Notes under the pieces: generated by a model
What the model saw: the letters and a program-made list of their open reading frames with translations, nothing else
What the model was told of the DNA's origin: nothing
Database searches by the model: none
Shown here: in pieces, positions 1 to 8,595 of the stretch
Numbering within the stretch: the first letter of the stretch is position 1
Layout of the letters: every line of letters begins with the position of its first letter
Position numbers and translations under genes: made by a program
Origin: Alkalilimnicola ehrlichii
GTDB taxonomy: Bacteria > Pseudomonadota > Gammaproteobacteria > Nitrococcales > AK92
Direction: 5' to 3'
Length of the DNA stretch: 64,000 bases
NCBI RefSeq assembly: GCF_003399765.1
Contig: NZ_NFZV01000017.1
Location: 38,818 to 102,817, forward strand

Positions 1-425
1 CCGGCGTATTGGCGCATGAGATGGCACACGGCGTTTTGCGCCACCCCACCCGAGGCTTGTTGCGTCGTGTCGGCTATCGGGTGACGTTCGCCGCCTTGTT
101 CGGCGATGCCTCCACCGCGGTGCTGTTAGTTTCCCAGGCAGGAGAAATGCTGCTGAATCTTTCCCACAGCCGGGAGGATGAGGCTGAGGCCGATGCTCTG
201 GGGTTGGCGATGCTTAACGATGCCGGGATCGATTCGCGCGGTTTGGAAGCGTTCTTTACTCGCTTACAGGCCGAGAGCGATGCGGATGCCGAGTATTTTG
301 CCTTGTTGTCGAGCCATCCCTTGCATAGCGCCCGAGTCGAAAGCGCCCGCCAATTGAGCCGATCGGGAGAGCCGGCCCTGGGCCCCGAACAGTGGGGCGC
401 GCTACAACGTATCTGCGAGGATTGA
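1..425 (+). CDS. M48-family zinc metallopeptidase, C-terminal part (5' end outside window)
   Basis: The reading frame is open from the first base of the window, so the true start lies upstream. Near the edge it reads GVLAHEMAHG. HEMAH is the HExxH zinc-binding and catalytic motif of M48 (Ste24/HtpX/BepA-type) peptidases. About 55 residues later SREDEAEADALGLAML supplies the ExxxD third zinc ligand typical of the family, and SSHPLHSARVES matches the usual C-terminal SxHPxxxxR segment. The protein probably acts in the envelope on damaged or misassembled proteins, but the N-terminus that would show a signal peptide or TPR partner is missing. It is not the second M48 gene of this window at 52.5 kb, which differs in sequence. 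Confidence 0.85.
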   Translation, partial: GVLAHEMAHGVLRHPTRGLLRRVGYRVTFAALFGDASTAVLLVSQAGEMLLNLSHSREDEAEADALGLAMLNDAGIDSRGLEAFFTRLQAESDADAEYFALLSSHPLHSARVESARQLSRSGEPALGPEQWGALQRICED

Positions 426-512
426 GCTCCGTTTCCCGTTAGCGGTTTGACTGGAAATCTCGCGATGGGCTGCTAGCTTTATATTAGTGGTTCGTAAACA
501 GAGTAAGGCGGG

Positions 513-824
513 GTGTCCATGGAGAGCCGGTTTCAGAGTTTTGGCGAGTTCTATCCGTATTATCTCTCTGAGCATCGGGATCGTACTTGTCGACGCTTGC
601 ATTTTGTCGGCAGTTTACTTGTGTTGGCGCTAATTGCTTATGCGGTGATTAGCGCTAACTGGTGGAGCCTGTTGCTGATACCGGTTGTCGGTTATGGTTT
701 TGCTTGGGTCGGTCACTTTTTCTTCGAGCGTAATAAGCCGGCGACCTTCAAATATCCCTTGTACAGCCTGATAGGCGACTGGGTGATGTTCGGCGATATC
801 CTGCGCCGTAAGATCCCGTTCTAA
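513..824 (+). CDS. DUF962 / Mpo1-like small membrane protein
   Basis: A 103-residue protein with the DUF962 pattern: an N-terminal FxxFYPYYLSEHRDRTCRRLH segment, two hydrophobic segments (about residues 34-50 and 52-70), then GHFFFERNKPATFKYPLYSLIGD near the C-terminus. DUF962 includes yeast Mpo1, an iron-dependent dioxygenase of fatty-acid alpha-oxidation. The conserved His residues (HR, LH, GHF) are present, so a similar lipid-oxidising role is possible but not shown here. Two starts compete: GTG at 513, placed 5 bases after AAGG, and ATG at 519. I keep the GTG because of its spacing. No operon partner is obvious. Confidence 0.8.
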   Translation: MSMESRFQSFGEFYPYYLSEHRDRTCRRLHFVGSLLVLALIAYAVISANWWSLLLIPVVGYGFAWVGHFFFERNKPATFKYPLYSLIGDWVMFGDILRRKIPF

Positions 825-1015
825 CAAAGCATTGGCTTAGTTTCTAAAACATTCCTCAGCTCCAGTGACTTGGGAAGGCCGGAACCGGATCGCAAATATT
901 TCCTCACGCCAATAGTTTGCGCTATAAGAGTTAGAAAGCGCGTTGACCGTCATTTTCTGGCTTGAGAATGGCGGCCACCGCGCCCTAGTGCTTCTGCGCG
1001 CGCGAGGAGGATTCT

Positions 1016-1660
1016 ATGTATCGAGCTTTTCGCGAGCCGGTCAGCGGCCTGACCCATTTAGTAGCTGCTTTCGCTTCGATAGCGGCGCTTTGCATTCTTG
1101 TCGTTAACGCAACCTTGTACGGCGATGCCTGGCATATCACCAGCTTTGCCGTGTTCGGTGCCAGCATGTTCCTGCTGTTTGCCGCCAGCGCCTTGTATCA
1201 CTTGCTACCTGTGCCGGATCGTGGCGTGCAAAGTCTGCAGAAACTCGACCATATGATGATCTACGTGCTCATCGCGGGCACCTATACCCCGTTTTGTCTT
1301 GTGCCTTTGCGCGACAGCGGCGGGTGGCGGTTGTTTGCCGCGGTATGGGGGCTCGCGGTTGTCGGGATTATCATGAAGTTCTTTTGGCTTAACGCACCGC
1401 GTTGGTTGACCACCGGCGTCTATTTGTTCATGGGTTGGTTGATTCTGTTCGCCTACGAGGCCTTGGTGCTCAACCTAACCGGTGCTGCGTTGTTCTGGTT
1501 GTTCTTAGGCGGTATGAGCTATACGGTGGGCGCGATTGTATATGCCACGCAGTGGCCGGATCCATGGGCGCCGCACTTTGGTTATCATGAAGTTTGGCAT
1601 TTATTCGTTATTGCCGGGGCCTTTTGTCATTTCTGGGCGGTTGCCTTTCATCTGATATAG
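1016..1660 (+). CDS. trhA: Hemolysin III / PAQR-family membrane protein
   Basis: A 214-residue, seven-helix integral membrane protein of the HlyIII/YqfA (TrhA) family. It opens with REPVSGLTHLVAA and carries the family signatures SALYHL, LDHMMIYVLIAGTYTP and a C-terminal GYHEVWHLFVIAGAFCHFWA. The scattered Ser/His/Asp residues of these motifs form the metal site in PAQR proteins. TrhA homologues affect membrane energetics and lipid homeostasis; the name hemolysin is historical. ATG at 1016 follows a strong GGAGGATTCT ribosome site. The 3' end overlaps the convergent membrane-protein gene by about 50 bases. Confidence 0.9.
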   Translation: MYRAFREPVSGLTHLVAAFASIAALCILVVNATLYGDAWHITSFAVFGASMFLLFAASALYHLLPVPDRGVQSLQKLDHMMIYVLIAGTYTPFCLVPLRDSGGWRLFAAVWGLAVVGIIMKFFWLNAPRWLTTGVYLFMGWLILFAYEALVLNLTGAALFWLFLGGMSYTVGAIVYATQWPDPWAPHFGYHEVWHLFVIAGAFCHFWAVAFHLI

Positions 1661-2752
1661 GTCCGTAGAGGATGTCCCGCCGCGCGCCGAAGAATAGGCT
1701 CGCGGCGGCGACGCACTGGAGGCCGAAAGGTAGATAGCCGGCATAGCCAAGCAGTGGCATTTCGAATATTTCAAAGCGATGTACGTAAGGTACGGCATAC
1801 TCCCATCGGGCTAGGCTATGCCAGTTCCACAGCTCCCATAAGAAACCGCAGGCTAAGGCGGCTACGGCCGCCAACCAGATCGGGCGCCAGTCTCCGCTTG
1901 CTAAGGGGCTTAGTAAATGGCGTTCGCCGAGCAGTGCCTGGACGACGATGACTAGCAACAGCGGCGCTAACCATACCAATGGATAGAGCAGACCAGGCCA
2001 TAGCGGTAAGGCGATGAGACCGGCGCCGGCGCCGAGCAGGCCCAGCCAAGCCGCGCTACGGGGTAAGCCTTCGGGGATACGGATGCCGTGGGCAACGCCG
2101 GCATAGAGCCTGGGAAACCCGGTCAACCAGTCGCGGGTGCTGAGTACGGCGGGCAGAACGGTGCTAAAGGGAAGACTGCCGGCGACGAGATAGGCAACGG
2201 CGCTGGGTTCTTCGGCGGCGATATAGTACCAGTTGACGACAAAACGGTTTAAGTACTCGAAAAACCACCAAAAAGCGCACTGACCGGAAATAGCCCTAGA
2301 AATAGCCAAGGCTGTCGAGTCAGAAAGCTGCTGCCGTCCCGGCGTACGCACAGGCCATTAATAAATAAGATATAGCCGAGCCAGATGGGGGTGAAGGTGT
2401 AGGCTTGATAAGCCTGCATCCAAGGAAAGCGCGTCCAAGCCAACAGCCAGGAAATCGCCATCAACGCCAAGCCGACCCAACCCCACCAGGGCATGCTCCG
2501 TTGTGCTGCCGGTCGCGGTTGCCTTGGGGTGCGCCACATTGCCACTAAGAAAGGGGCTGTCGCGAGCGCGACGAAAAGCGCGATGAGAATAAACCGAGGC
2601 CAAGAAAAGGGCGTCGGATCAGGGGTTGGCAGGGACGGCGGAAACCGCAAATAGACTGCTACGGTTTGGCCGTCCAACCAGGCGCCGAGCAAAGGTAAAC
2701 CGAACAAACATCCGCCGATCAGCCCCAGCTTTACCGCTAACCGTATCAACAT
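1608..2752 (-). CDS. Conserved polytopic membrane protein, split by a one-base frameshift
   Basis: Two overlapping reverse-strand frames (2249-2752 and 1608-2351) read as one protein of about 381 residues if one base is added in the A5 run at 2270-2274. The first frame ends in ...FPVSALF and the second continues WWFFEYLNRFVVNWYY. Joined, this gives an uninterrupted aromatic-rich membrane segment, whereas neither frame alone has a sensible end or start. The protein is strongly hydrophobic with perhaps 9-10 helices and a conserved-looking TFTPIWLGYILFINGL loop. I do not recognise the family and assign no function. The break is more likely a missing base in the sequence than a programmed event, since no slippery heptamer is in frame. 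Confidence 0.6.
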
Positions 2753-2838
2753 GTGCTCCCTTTAGTAAGGCGTCCTAATCTTCTTTGGGGATGTCCCCGG
2801 CGGCGGTAAAGCGCCGCCGCGCCCGGACCCATCGGCGA

Positions 2839-3600
2839 TTAGCTGACCTGCGCCGTTTTCCGCGCCTCTTCGCCGATAGCTTCGTACGGTTCTAAATTAA
2901 GCATTTGCTGCGCGACGTCGGCGTTTTCGCTCCGCAACAGAGCGATATCCGGCAGGCTCTTGCGAAGAGCCACGATGTCGTCGAGTTCGAGTTCTAACAG
3001 TAGCGCCGAATGCGTGTTCGGGTTTATACCGCAATTATGCAGCGATGCCGGTTTGATGCGCCCGCAGCGGCCTATCGGCATCCAGTTGCGGCCATCGCGC
3101 GCATCGATCTGCATGCTGTTGAGGGTATCGTCGTCGGCAATGGGGAGTAGGCGGTAAGGCTGTTTAGGGAGCACGGATTTGATGGTCTTTTGCACCATCT
3201 CGGCCAGTTCGATACCCCCGAGTTCGCGTTCGACAAGGCGTACGAGGGCGAGTTGATGCGCTGCCTGGGGAGAGGGCCGTTTGGGGTTTCGCACAACCAG
3301 TCCGGGCAGTACAAGCAGCACATCCTCGGGAGGGTCGAGACTGAGCGATCGCAGCAGCGCCAGTGCCGAGGCTGCCGCTCGCTGACGTAAGCTCAGAGTG
3401 CGCGCGTTGTTCGTGCTCGGTCGGGTGGTGAGAACGCTCTCTCGGTGTAGCTGGCGCCGACAGCCCCAATGCTTGGCAAGCGTTTCGTGGGCAAGGTAAA
3501 CGATGTCTTGAATCGCGTGAGGGCCTTGCTCCGGATCGCTGAGGTCGCGTAGCGCGAGTGCTTGTTCGAGTCGGGTTCGATCGCTGTCTGAGGTGATCAT
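2839..3600 (-). CDS. Phenylalanyl-tRNA synthetase-like protein with degenerate active site
   Basis: A 253-residue protein resembling the class II core of PheRS alpha-like paralogues (phenylalanine--tRNA ligase-related proteins). The N-terminal ALALRDLSDPEQGPHAIQ, the motif 2-like DVLLVLPGLVVRN...HQLALVRL, and the C-terminal WMPIGRCGRIKPASLHNCGINP followed by LRKSLPDIALLRS align with that family by eye. The usual motif 3 GLGLDR is replaced by ELELDD, losing the glycines and the ATP-binding arginine. Aminoacyl-adenylate chemistry is therefore unlikely; a regulatory or binding role is an inference. ATG at 3600 is chosen over GTG at 3630 because AGGAG (3608-3612) lies 7 bases before it. The gene sits directly behind the aromatic leader and terminator described separately. 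Confidence 0.65.
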   Translation of the reverse strand: MITSDSDRTRLEQALALRDLSDPEQGPHAIQDIVYLAHETLAKHWGCRRQLHRESVLTTRPSTNNARTLSLRQRAAASALALLRSLSLDPPEDVLLVLPGLVVRNPKRPSPQAAHQLALVRLVERELGGIELAEMVQKTIKSVLPKQPYRLLPIADDDTLNSMQIDARDGRNWMPIGRCGRIKPASLHNCGINPNTHSALLLELELDDIVALRKSLPDIALLRSENADVAQQMLNLEPYEAIGEEARKTAQVS

Positions 3601-3639
3601 TCGAAGTCTCCTGGTCAGTGTGTCGTTCACGCGGCTTAA

Positions 3640-3671
3640 ACGAAAACGCCCCCGGACTCGATCCGGGGGCG
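3640..3671 (-). terminator. Intrinsic terminator (attenuator hairpin 3:4)
   Basis: A perfect 10-bp GC-rich stem pairs plus-strand positions 3647-3656 with 3662-3671 around a 5-base loop. On the reverse strand the stem is followed by TTTTCGTTT. It lies between the leader peptide and the synthetase-like start codon, so it would stop transcripts before that gene unless an alternative fold forms. Confidence 0.8.
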
Positions 3672-3704
3672 CTCCGCTGTGTTTGACCAGTTAACTTCTG
3701 GGGT

Positions 3705-3791
3705 TCAACGCGATGACGAGCCTCCCGTCCGGATCTCATGCTGAGACCGGGGGCTGGTAAATCGCCAATAATAGGAGTAGCTGTAAATCAT
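3705..3791 (-). CDS. Aromatic-rich leader peptide (28 aa)
   Basis: A short reverse-strand frame whose residues 3-11 read YSYSYYWRF: four Tyr, one Trp and one Phe within nine codons. AGGAAG precedes the ATG by four bases. The frame ends 34 bases upstream of a strong terminator hairpin in front of the synthetase-like gene. The size, position and clustered aromatic codons are those of leader peptides that sense charged tRNA (compare pheM, pheA and trp leaders). Identity as a translated leader is inferred from arrangement only. Confidence 0.65.
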   Translation of the reverse strand: MIYSYSYYWRFTSPRSQHEIRTGGSSSR

Positions 3792-3861
3792 CGCGCTTCC
3801 TGAATTCATCGCTGTACCCAGCCTAGCAATGCTTCGCTTCCGCTGCAACAGGAGATGAGGG

Positions 3862-3885
3862 AGGCGGCCGCCTAAGCGGCCGCCT
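3862..3885 (-). terminator. Hairpin after the PRC-barrel gene
   Basis: A perfect inverted repeat AGGCGGCCGC / GCGGCCGCCT with a 4-base loop lies just past the stop codon at 3895. There is no strong T-tract. It probably ends the PRC-barrel transcript, which means the second hairpin at 3647-3671 is not needed for that purpose. Confidence 0.55.
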
Positions 3886-3894
3886 GACTGGCGT

Positions 3895-4515
3895 TTAGCC
3901 CGCAGGTTGTTCGCCGAAGTCTTGCGTCTCGGTCTCCATTTGGGTTTCGGTCTCGTCGCCCCAGGCCGTGTCTTCTTCGACCTCGGCGGTTTCCTCTACC
4001 TCGCCGTTCATGGCAACCGTTTCATACTGATCTTCCTGGAACTCTTCCATTTGTGCCAGGTCTTCGTCCGGCGTGGTCAGCACCGCACCGGTGTCGGTTT
4101 GCTCTACCTGATCGAGCGGTACAACCCGTTCGGCACCGCCGCCCAGGCCGAGCATATCGCCGCCCTCTTCCTGCACGACCAGCGCTAACTGATCCTGCTC
4201 GTCACGTACGACGCCTTGGATTTGCCCCAAGGTTTCACCCTGTTGGCTTTCCAGATCCTGGCCGATCAGCTGTTCGGCTTCCTGCTCGTCCATTTCGCCG
4301 ATTGCCGCGGTGTCTTCCTCCATCATCGCTTGGTCTTCTTGGACCATAGCTTGATCCTGAGCGGCTTGGTCTTCCATTGCCGCCTGGTCGTCATATCCCG
4401 CCCGATCTTCGGCCATGGCATAGCCGCCTGCGCCGGCCAATGCGAAAGAAACCGCGGCTGCCAGCAGCGTACGACGAAAACCGTGAGCCCGGGATTGCGT
4501 TTGTTTAACCTGCAT
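3895..4515 (-). CDS. Exported acidic PRC-barrel-like protein
   Basis: A 206-residue protein with an N-terminal signal peptide: basic HGFRR, a hydrophobic core, and AMA-ED predicted cleavage after residue 35. Then comes a low-complexity Asp/Glu/Gln/Met-rich stretch with imperfect repeats (DQAMVQEDQAMMEED). A PRC-barrel-like segment follows at about 83-150, with IGQDLESQQGETLGQIQ resembling the domain start. The tail is rich in Glu and Thr. The extreme acidity suggests a soluble periplasmic protein, possibly in a salt-tolerant host; this is inference. ATG at 4515 is chosen over the longer frame because AAGGAGGAT precedes it by 7 bases and the signal peptide then starts at the N-terminus. Confidence 0.7.
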   Translation of the reverse strand: MQVKQTQSRAHGFRRTLLAAAVSFALAGAGGYAMAEDRAGYDDQAAMEDQAAQDQAMVQEDQAMMEEDTAAIGEMDEQEAEQLIGQDLESQQGETLGQIQGVVRDEQDQLALVVQEEGGDMLGLGGGAERVVPLDQVEQTDTGAVLTTPDEDLAQMEEFQEDQYETVAMNGEVEETAEVEEDTAWGDETETQMETETQDFGEQPAG

Positions 4516-4729
4516 CAAGGTATCCTCCTTGGAAACTCGAAACGTCTCGAAGTCAGCACATCCTGTGCTCGACCTTGGGTTGCACATGCAATATGCGCCC
4601 CTCCAAGAGGTGTGGATGGATACGCTTAAATCAACGGATGTTTCTTATATTCGGAAATACAAGGTTTTAGCGGCCACCGGAAAAGAGCGCTTCGGTAAGG
4701 CGTTAGGCCTTTGATCGGCTGGGGCTTTG

Positions 4730-7700
4730 TTACAGGTTGAGTTTTGTTAGGTTGGCATGGAGTTTGGTCGGATCGTGTAACAACTGGGTAAGTTCTCCCA
4801 CGCCAACGGCAGGGCTAAACAAATATCCCTGGGCTTCTTCGCAGCCTTCGCTGCGCAGGAAATCGAGCTGTTCCTGGGTTTCCACGCCTTCGGCCAAAAT
4901 GCGTAGTTGCAGTGTATGGCCAAGCGCGATGATAGCGCGCGTAATGGCCGCGGCATTACTAGAGACGGGCGCATCTCTAACAAAGGTGCTATCGATTTTC
5001 AGCGTATCGATGGGTAGTTGGCGCAGCGCATTGAGTGACGAATGGCCGGTGCCGAAGTCGTCGATGACGATGCCGACGCCTAAGCGTTTTAGTTCTAGTA
5101 GGCGGTTTGTCCCCGTTTGTACCTGTTCGAGTGCGCTTTCCGTAATCTCTAGATCCAAATTCAGTGCTTCGGCCGGCACGTTTAGCGCTCGTAGTTTGCC
5201 AATCAGGTGTTCGATAAAGCGAATGCTGTTGACCTGACGTAACGATAAGTTAATCGCGAGCCGGATCGGGGTGTCGAGCTGCTGGCGCCATGCCATGATT
5301 TGTTGGCAGGTTTCGTTAACCAACCATTCCCCGATAGGTTCGGTTAAGCCGGTTTCTTCGGCGACGGCGATGAAAGCCTCAGGCGCCAATAGCCCGCGCT
5401 CTGGATGTTGCCAACGGAGCAGAGCTTCGACGCCGACCAAGGCGAAGTCGTGTAATCGGATCTGGGGCTGATACAGCACGCAGAAGCGTTGTTTTTCTAT
5501 CGCTTCTCGGAGGCCCGCTTCGGTGGCTAGACGACTTGCTGCCTGCTCCGTCATTTCCGGCGTGAAGAACTGAAAGCTATTGCTGCCGCTTTGTTTGGCA
5601 CGATACATGGCGGCGTCGGCCGCTTTAATAAGGACTTCGCTATCTTGGGCGTGGTCAGGATAAATACTGATGCCGATACTGGTTGCCGGCGTGATCCAGT
5701 GCCCCTGTATGTCAACGGGCCGAATGACGGCTTCGATGATCTTCTCGGCGGGGGCGGCGGCATCGTCGGGTTGATCGAGGTCTTCCAGCAAGACCATAAA
5801 CTCGTCGCCGCCTAAGCGGGCAACGGTATCTTCCGAGCGTACGCTTGCTTGTAAACGCTGGCCGATGGTCTTTAGCAGCTCGTCGCCGGCGGCGTGGCCG
5901 AGGGTGTCGTTGACGAGTTTGAAACGGTCCAAGTCCAGGAAGAGTAAGGCCAAGCGCTGTCGATGACGTTCCGCGCGCTGTAGCGCTTTTTCCAGGGTAA
6001 GGTTTAAGAGCAAGCGGTTGGGCAGGCCGGTTAGCGAATCATAATGAGCCAGCGCTTTTAATTTGGCTTCCGAGCTTTTCAAGGTGCTGATGTCGGTCAG
6101 GACGACGACAAAGTGTTTAAACCGCCCCTCTTGGTCTCGCACCGTTGCAATATTAAGCCAGGTTGGGAACGTCTCGCCGTTTTTGCGGCGGGCTTTCATC
6201 TCGCCTCTCCAGGTGCCGCGAGATTGCAGGCGGCGGTCGATGTCGGCGAAGAATGCCTGATCGCCTTCGACGTCGGAGAGCAGAGTTCGGGTGCGGCCGA
6301 CGACCTCGTTACGGGTATAGCCGGTCATACGTTCGAAGGCTTTATTCACCTCGGCGATACGGCCGGCGCGGTCGAGGATGACAATGGCTTCGGTGGTGCT
6401 TTCGAAAACCGTAGCCGCTTGGCGCAGCTTTTCTTCTACCCTAACTTGATCGCTGATGTCGGCCATTGTGCCGACAACCCGAAACGGGTGGCCTTGGCGG
6501 TCGCGTAACGCGTGGCCACGGCTTTCGACCCAAAGATAGTGACCATTGCGGTGCTTGAGCCGATAGCGACTGACGTAGCCTTCGTCTCCATACTGTAGGT
6601 GGTCGTCAAGGTCGTCCAGAGCGCGTTGCCGGTCTTCGGGGTGAAGCCGGTCTATCCATTCCAAGGCGCTATCGGAGAGTTGCTCTTCGTTGTAACCGAG
6701 CATATTTTTCCAGCGTTTGGAAAAGTACAAACGGTCGGAGCCTAGATCCCAGTCCCATAAGCCCTCGTTCGCGCCTTGCAGGGCAAGTTTAAGACGTTCC
6801 TCATTCAGCCTGAGTAAGGTCGCGTTGTGTAGGTTAGTGGTTCGTAGCCAACCGACAGCTGCACTGACAGCAATCAGCAAGGTTAATAATCCGGCGCGAT
6901 CGGCGAGGTGAGATCTGTCGTTTGAAAGGGGGCGTACCGGTACAGCTCGTGAGGGAATACATTCACCATTTTCCAATGGCGGTCCAGCCCGCTTGGCGTG
7001 AGGAGGCCGCGATCGTTTAATTCGTCGATAGCTAAGGTGGTAAACGCGAAGTAACCTCTCGGAGTCTCCACGTAACCGTTTTCTCGGTGTTCGATAACCG
7101 ACCAGGCAACCGGGTACACATCCGAGAACGGGATTAATGCGGATGCTGTTGTGCCCGCGTTTACTTCTTCCGCCGGTGTGAGTGCGCTCCCGTCCATGTT
7201 AACGATGAATACCGCTCCGTAGGGGCCGGCGGCGGCGAGTTGTAACCGCGATAAGAGAATCTCGGCGGAGTAGCTTAAGAGCAGAATCACTGCCAGTTCG
7301 CCGTCCGCATCCGTGACTTGCGTGCCGAGGTGAATCTGCGGCGAACGGCCATGAAAGCGATCTACGTCCAAAGGAGACAAGTAGACTTCTTGCCCTTCTA
7401 GGGCCAAAGTGTCGTCGAAAAAAGCATAGCCGGACAAGTTCGCCAGCGGCGGCTCTGGAATCAGATATGGGTCTCCGTTATGGTAGTTGACCTGTATGCG
7501 CACGACGCCGCCGGGGTCGACCAGGCGGATGGTTTCGAACACCCCTATATAGCGAGCTAAGTCGAGTAGCTCTTGCTCTAGCTGCTGTACGTTGATGCGG
7601 GTGGGGGCTTCGATCAAGTTCGCTATATGGGGCGAGTCGGCAAGTATGCGTGTCCGGCTTGCAATCCAGCTCATATCGGCGCGAAGTAAGTCGGTGACGG

Positions 7701-7902
7701 AATCTAAACGTTCGACTTCTTCGCTTAGGGTCGTTTCCAGCTGTGCGGTATAGCGTTCGTGGTCCAGGAATAGCAAAACGGCAAAGGTGAATCCGCCCAG
7801 GATCGCAAAGGTAGCTATGCTGCGCACTACGTAGCCGAGGCGGAGCCCCTGTCGCTGTTTTGCGCCGCCATCGGTGTTTCGCTTTGTGCGATTCGATGTC
7901 AT
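4730..7902 (-). CDS. dCache-PAS-PAS-GGDEF-EAL cyclic-di-GMP protein, frameshifted
   Basis: Two reverse frames (6883-7902 and 4730-6976) overlap and complement each other. The first encodes one membrane helix (about residues 27-46) and a periplasmic dCache-like sensor. The second begins with the expected second helix (GLLTLLIAVSAAVGWL), then two PAS/PAC domains, GGDEF and EAL. Adding one base between 6886 and 6976 yields about 1,057 residues with normal topology. GGDEF is intact (RLGGDEFMVLLED), with an RxxD inhibitory site (RSED) five residues before it. The EAL domain has VEALLRW and DDFGTGHSS. The protein could make and degrade c-di-GMP in response to an extracellular ligand. The split is probably an artefact, but a true null mutation cannot be excluded. 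Confidence 0.8.
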
Positions 7903-8032
7903 CTCCGCTCCCGCAGAGACCTCAGGGAATGAATCAGTGTGTCGTTAAAAGGTGGGTGCATCGAAAGGGCTTAGGAAGCCCCGGCCAAAAAGCTCTATAA
8001 TCCGGCGCCCTTTCCAAGTAAGAGCGGTACTC

Positions 8033-8353
8033 GTGCGACACCTGAGCCTTAAGCAATTGTCCGAACGTGCACGGCAGCGAACCTGGATTATCGATCTGCG
8101 AGACTTGAAGGAAACGACCGAGGGAATGCTGGGGCAGCTCGTATATATCCATCATGACGTTGTTATCGGAGTGAATTTTCGTATGCAAGGGGCAGATGTC
8201 CGGTTCGACACGCCGCCGGTCTTTGTCGAAGCAGCGGGCATTAAAGGTGCAAAGGGCCGACGTGCGAGCAAGTCAGACGTTGAGCAGACCTTATTGGAAG
8301 CTTTAGATATGGCTGTGGTCGCGAGGGATGTCCGCGAACGCTTAGAGGGGTAA
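8033..8353 (+). CDS. Hypothetical protein, about 106 aa
   Basis: A small, charged soluble protein beginning VRHLSLKQLSERARQRTWIIDLRDLKET and ending in a helical KSDVEQTLLEALDMAVVARDVRERLEG. The frame is open from 7952, but GTG at 8033 is preferred because a TATAAT hexamer at 7996-8001 would otherwise fall inside the coding region. I do not recognise a family. It is divergent from the c-di-GMP gene and stands alone, so context says little. Confidence 0.4.
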   Translation: MRHLSLKQLSERARQRTWIIDLRDLKETTEGMLGQLVYIHHDVVIGVNFRMQGADVRFDTPPVFVEAAGIKGAKGRRASKSDVEQTLLEALDMAVVARDVRERLEG

Positions 8354-8595
8354 GCGGCTTGTTCGGTGTCTCCTTAAGGGAGCCTTGAGCGGCAGCTTGT
8401 ATTTCTTCAACGTAACCCCTACCTGCACAAGATCGGGTTAAAGCCGCCGGCGTACGGGTAAGGCGGCATACTTATAACGTGTTACGTTTTTCGATGGCTA
8501 CGGTCATGTTTGCGACCGACAAAGCCGGCTTTTAATAAGACAGCGGGAAGTCTATTGCCGTTTTCTCCCACCTTTCAAAGTACGGAGTCGTGACG

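Larger units (their letters stand above)
3640..3791 (-). promoter_or_regulatory. Candidate aromatic-amino-acid attenuator
   Basis: On the reverse strand the order is leader peptide codons, region 1 (CCCCCGGTCTCA, plus positions 3742-3753), region 2 (TGAGATCCGGACGGG, 3724-3738), region 3 (3660-3671) and region 4 (3647-3656). Regions 1 and 2 form a hairpin with one bulge. Region 2 GATCCGG is perfectly complementary to region 3 CCGGATC, giving an antiterminator. Regions 3 and 4 form the terminator. Region 1 begins two codons after the YSYSYYWRF run, so a ribosome stalled there would cover it and favour antitermination. A weak promoter candidate (TTGCAG, 17 bases, TAGGCT) lies just upstream of the leader. 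Confidence 0.6.

Noticed and set aside
2230..2300. Programmed -1 ribosomal frameshift joining the two halves of the membrane protein
   Set aside because: The in-frame sequence is G CTT TTT, which is not an X XXY YYZ slippery heptamer, and six other genes show the same one-base loss without slippery sites.
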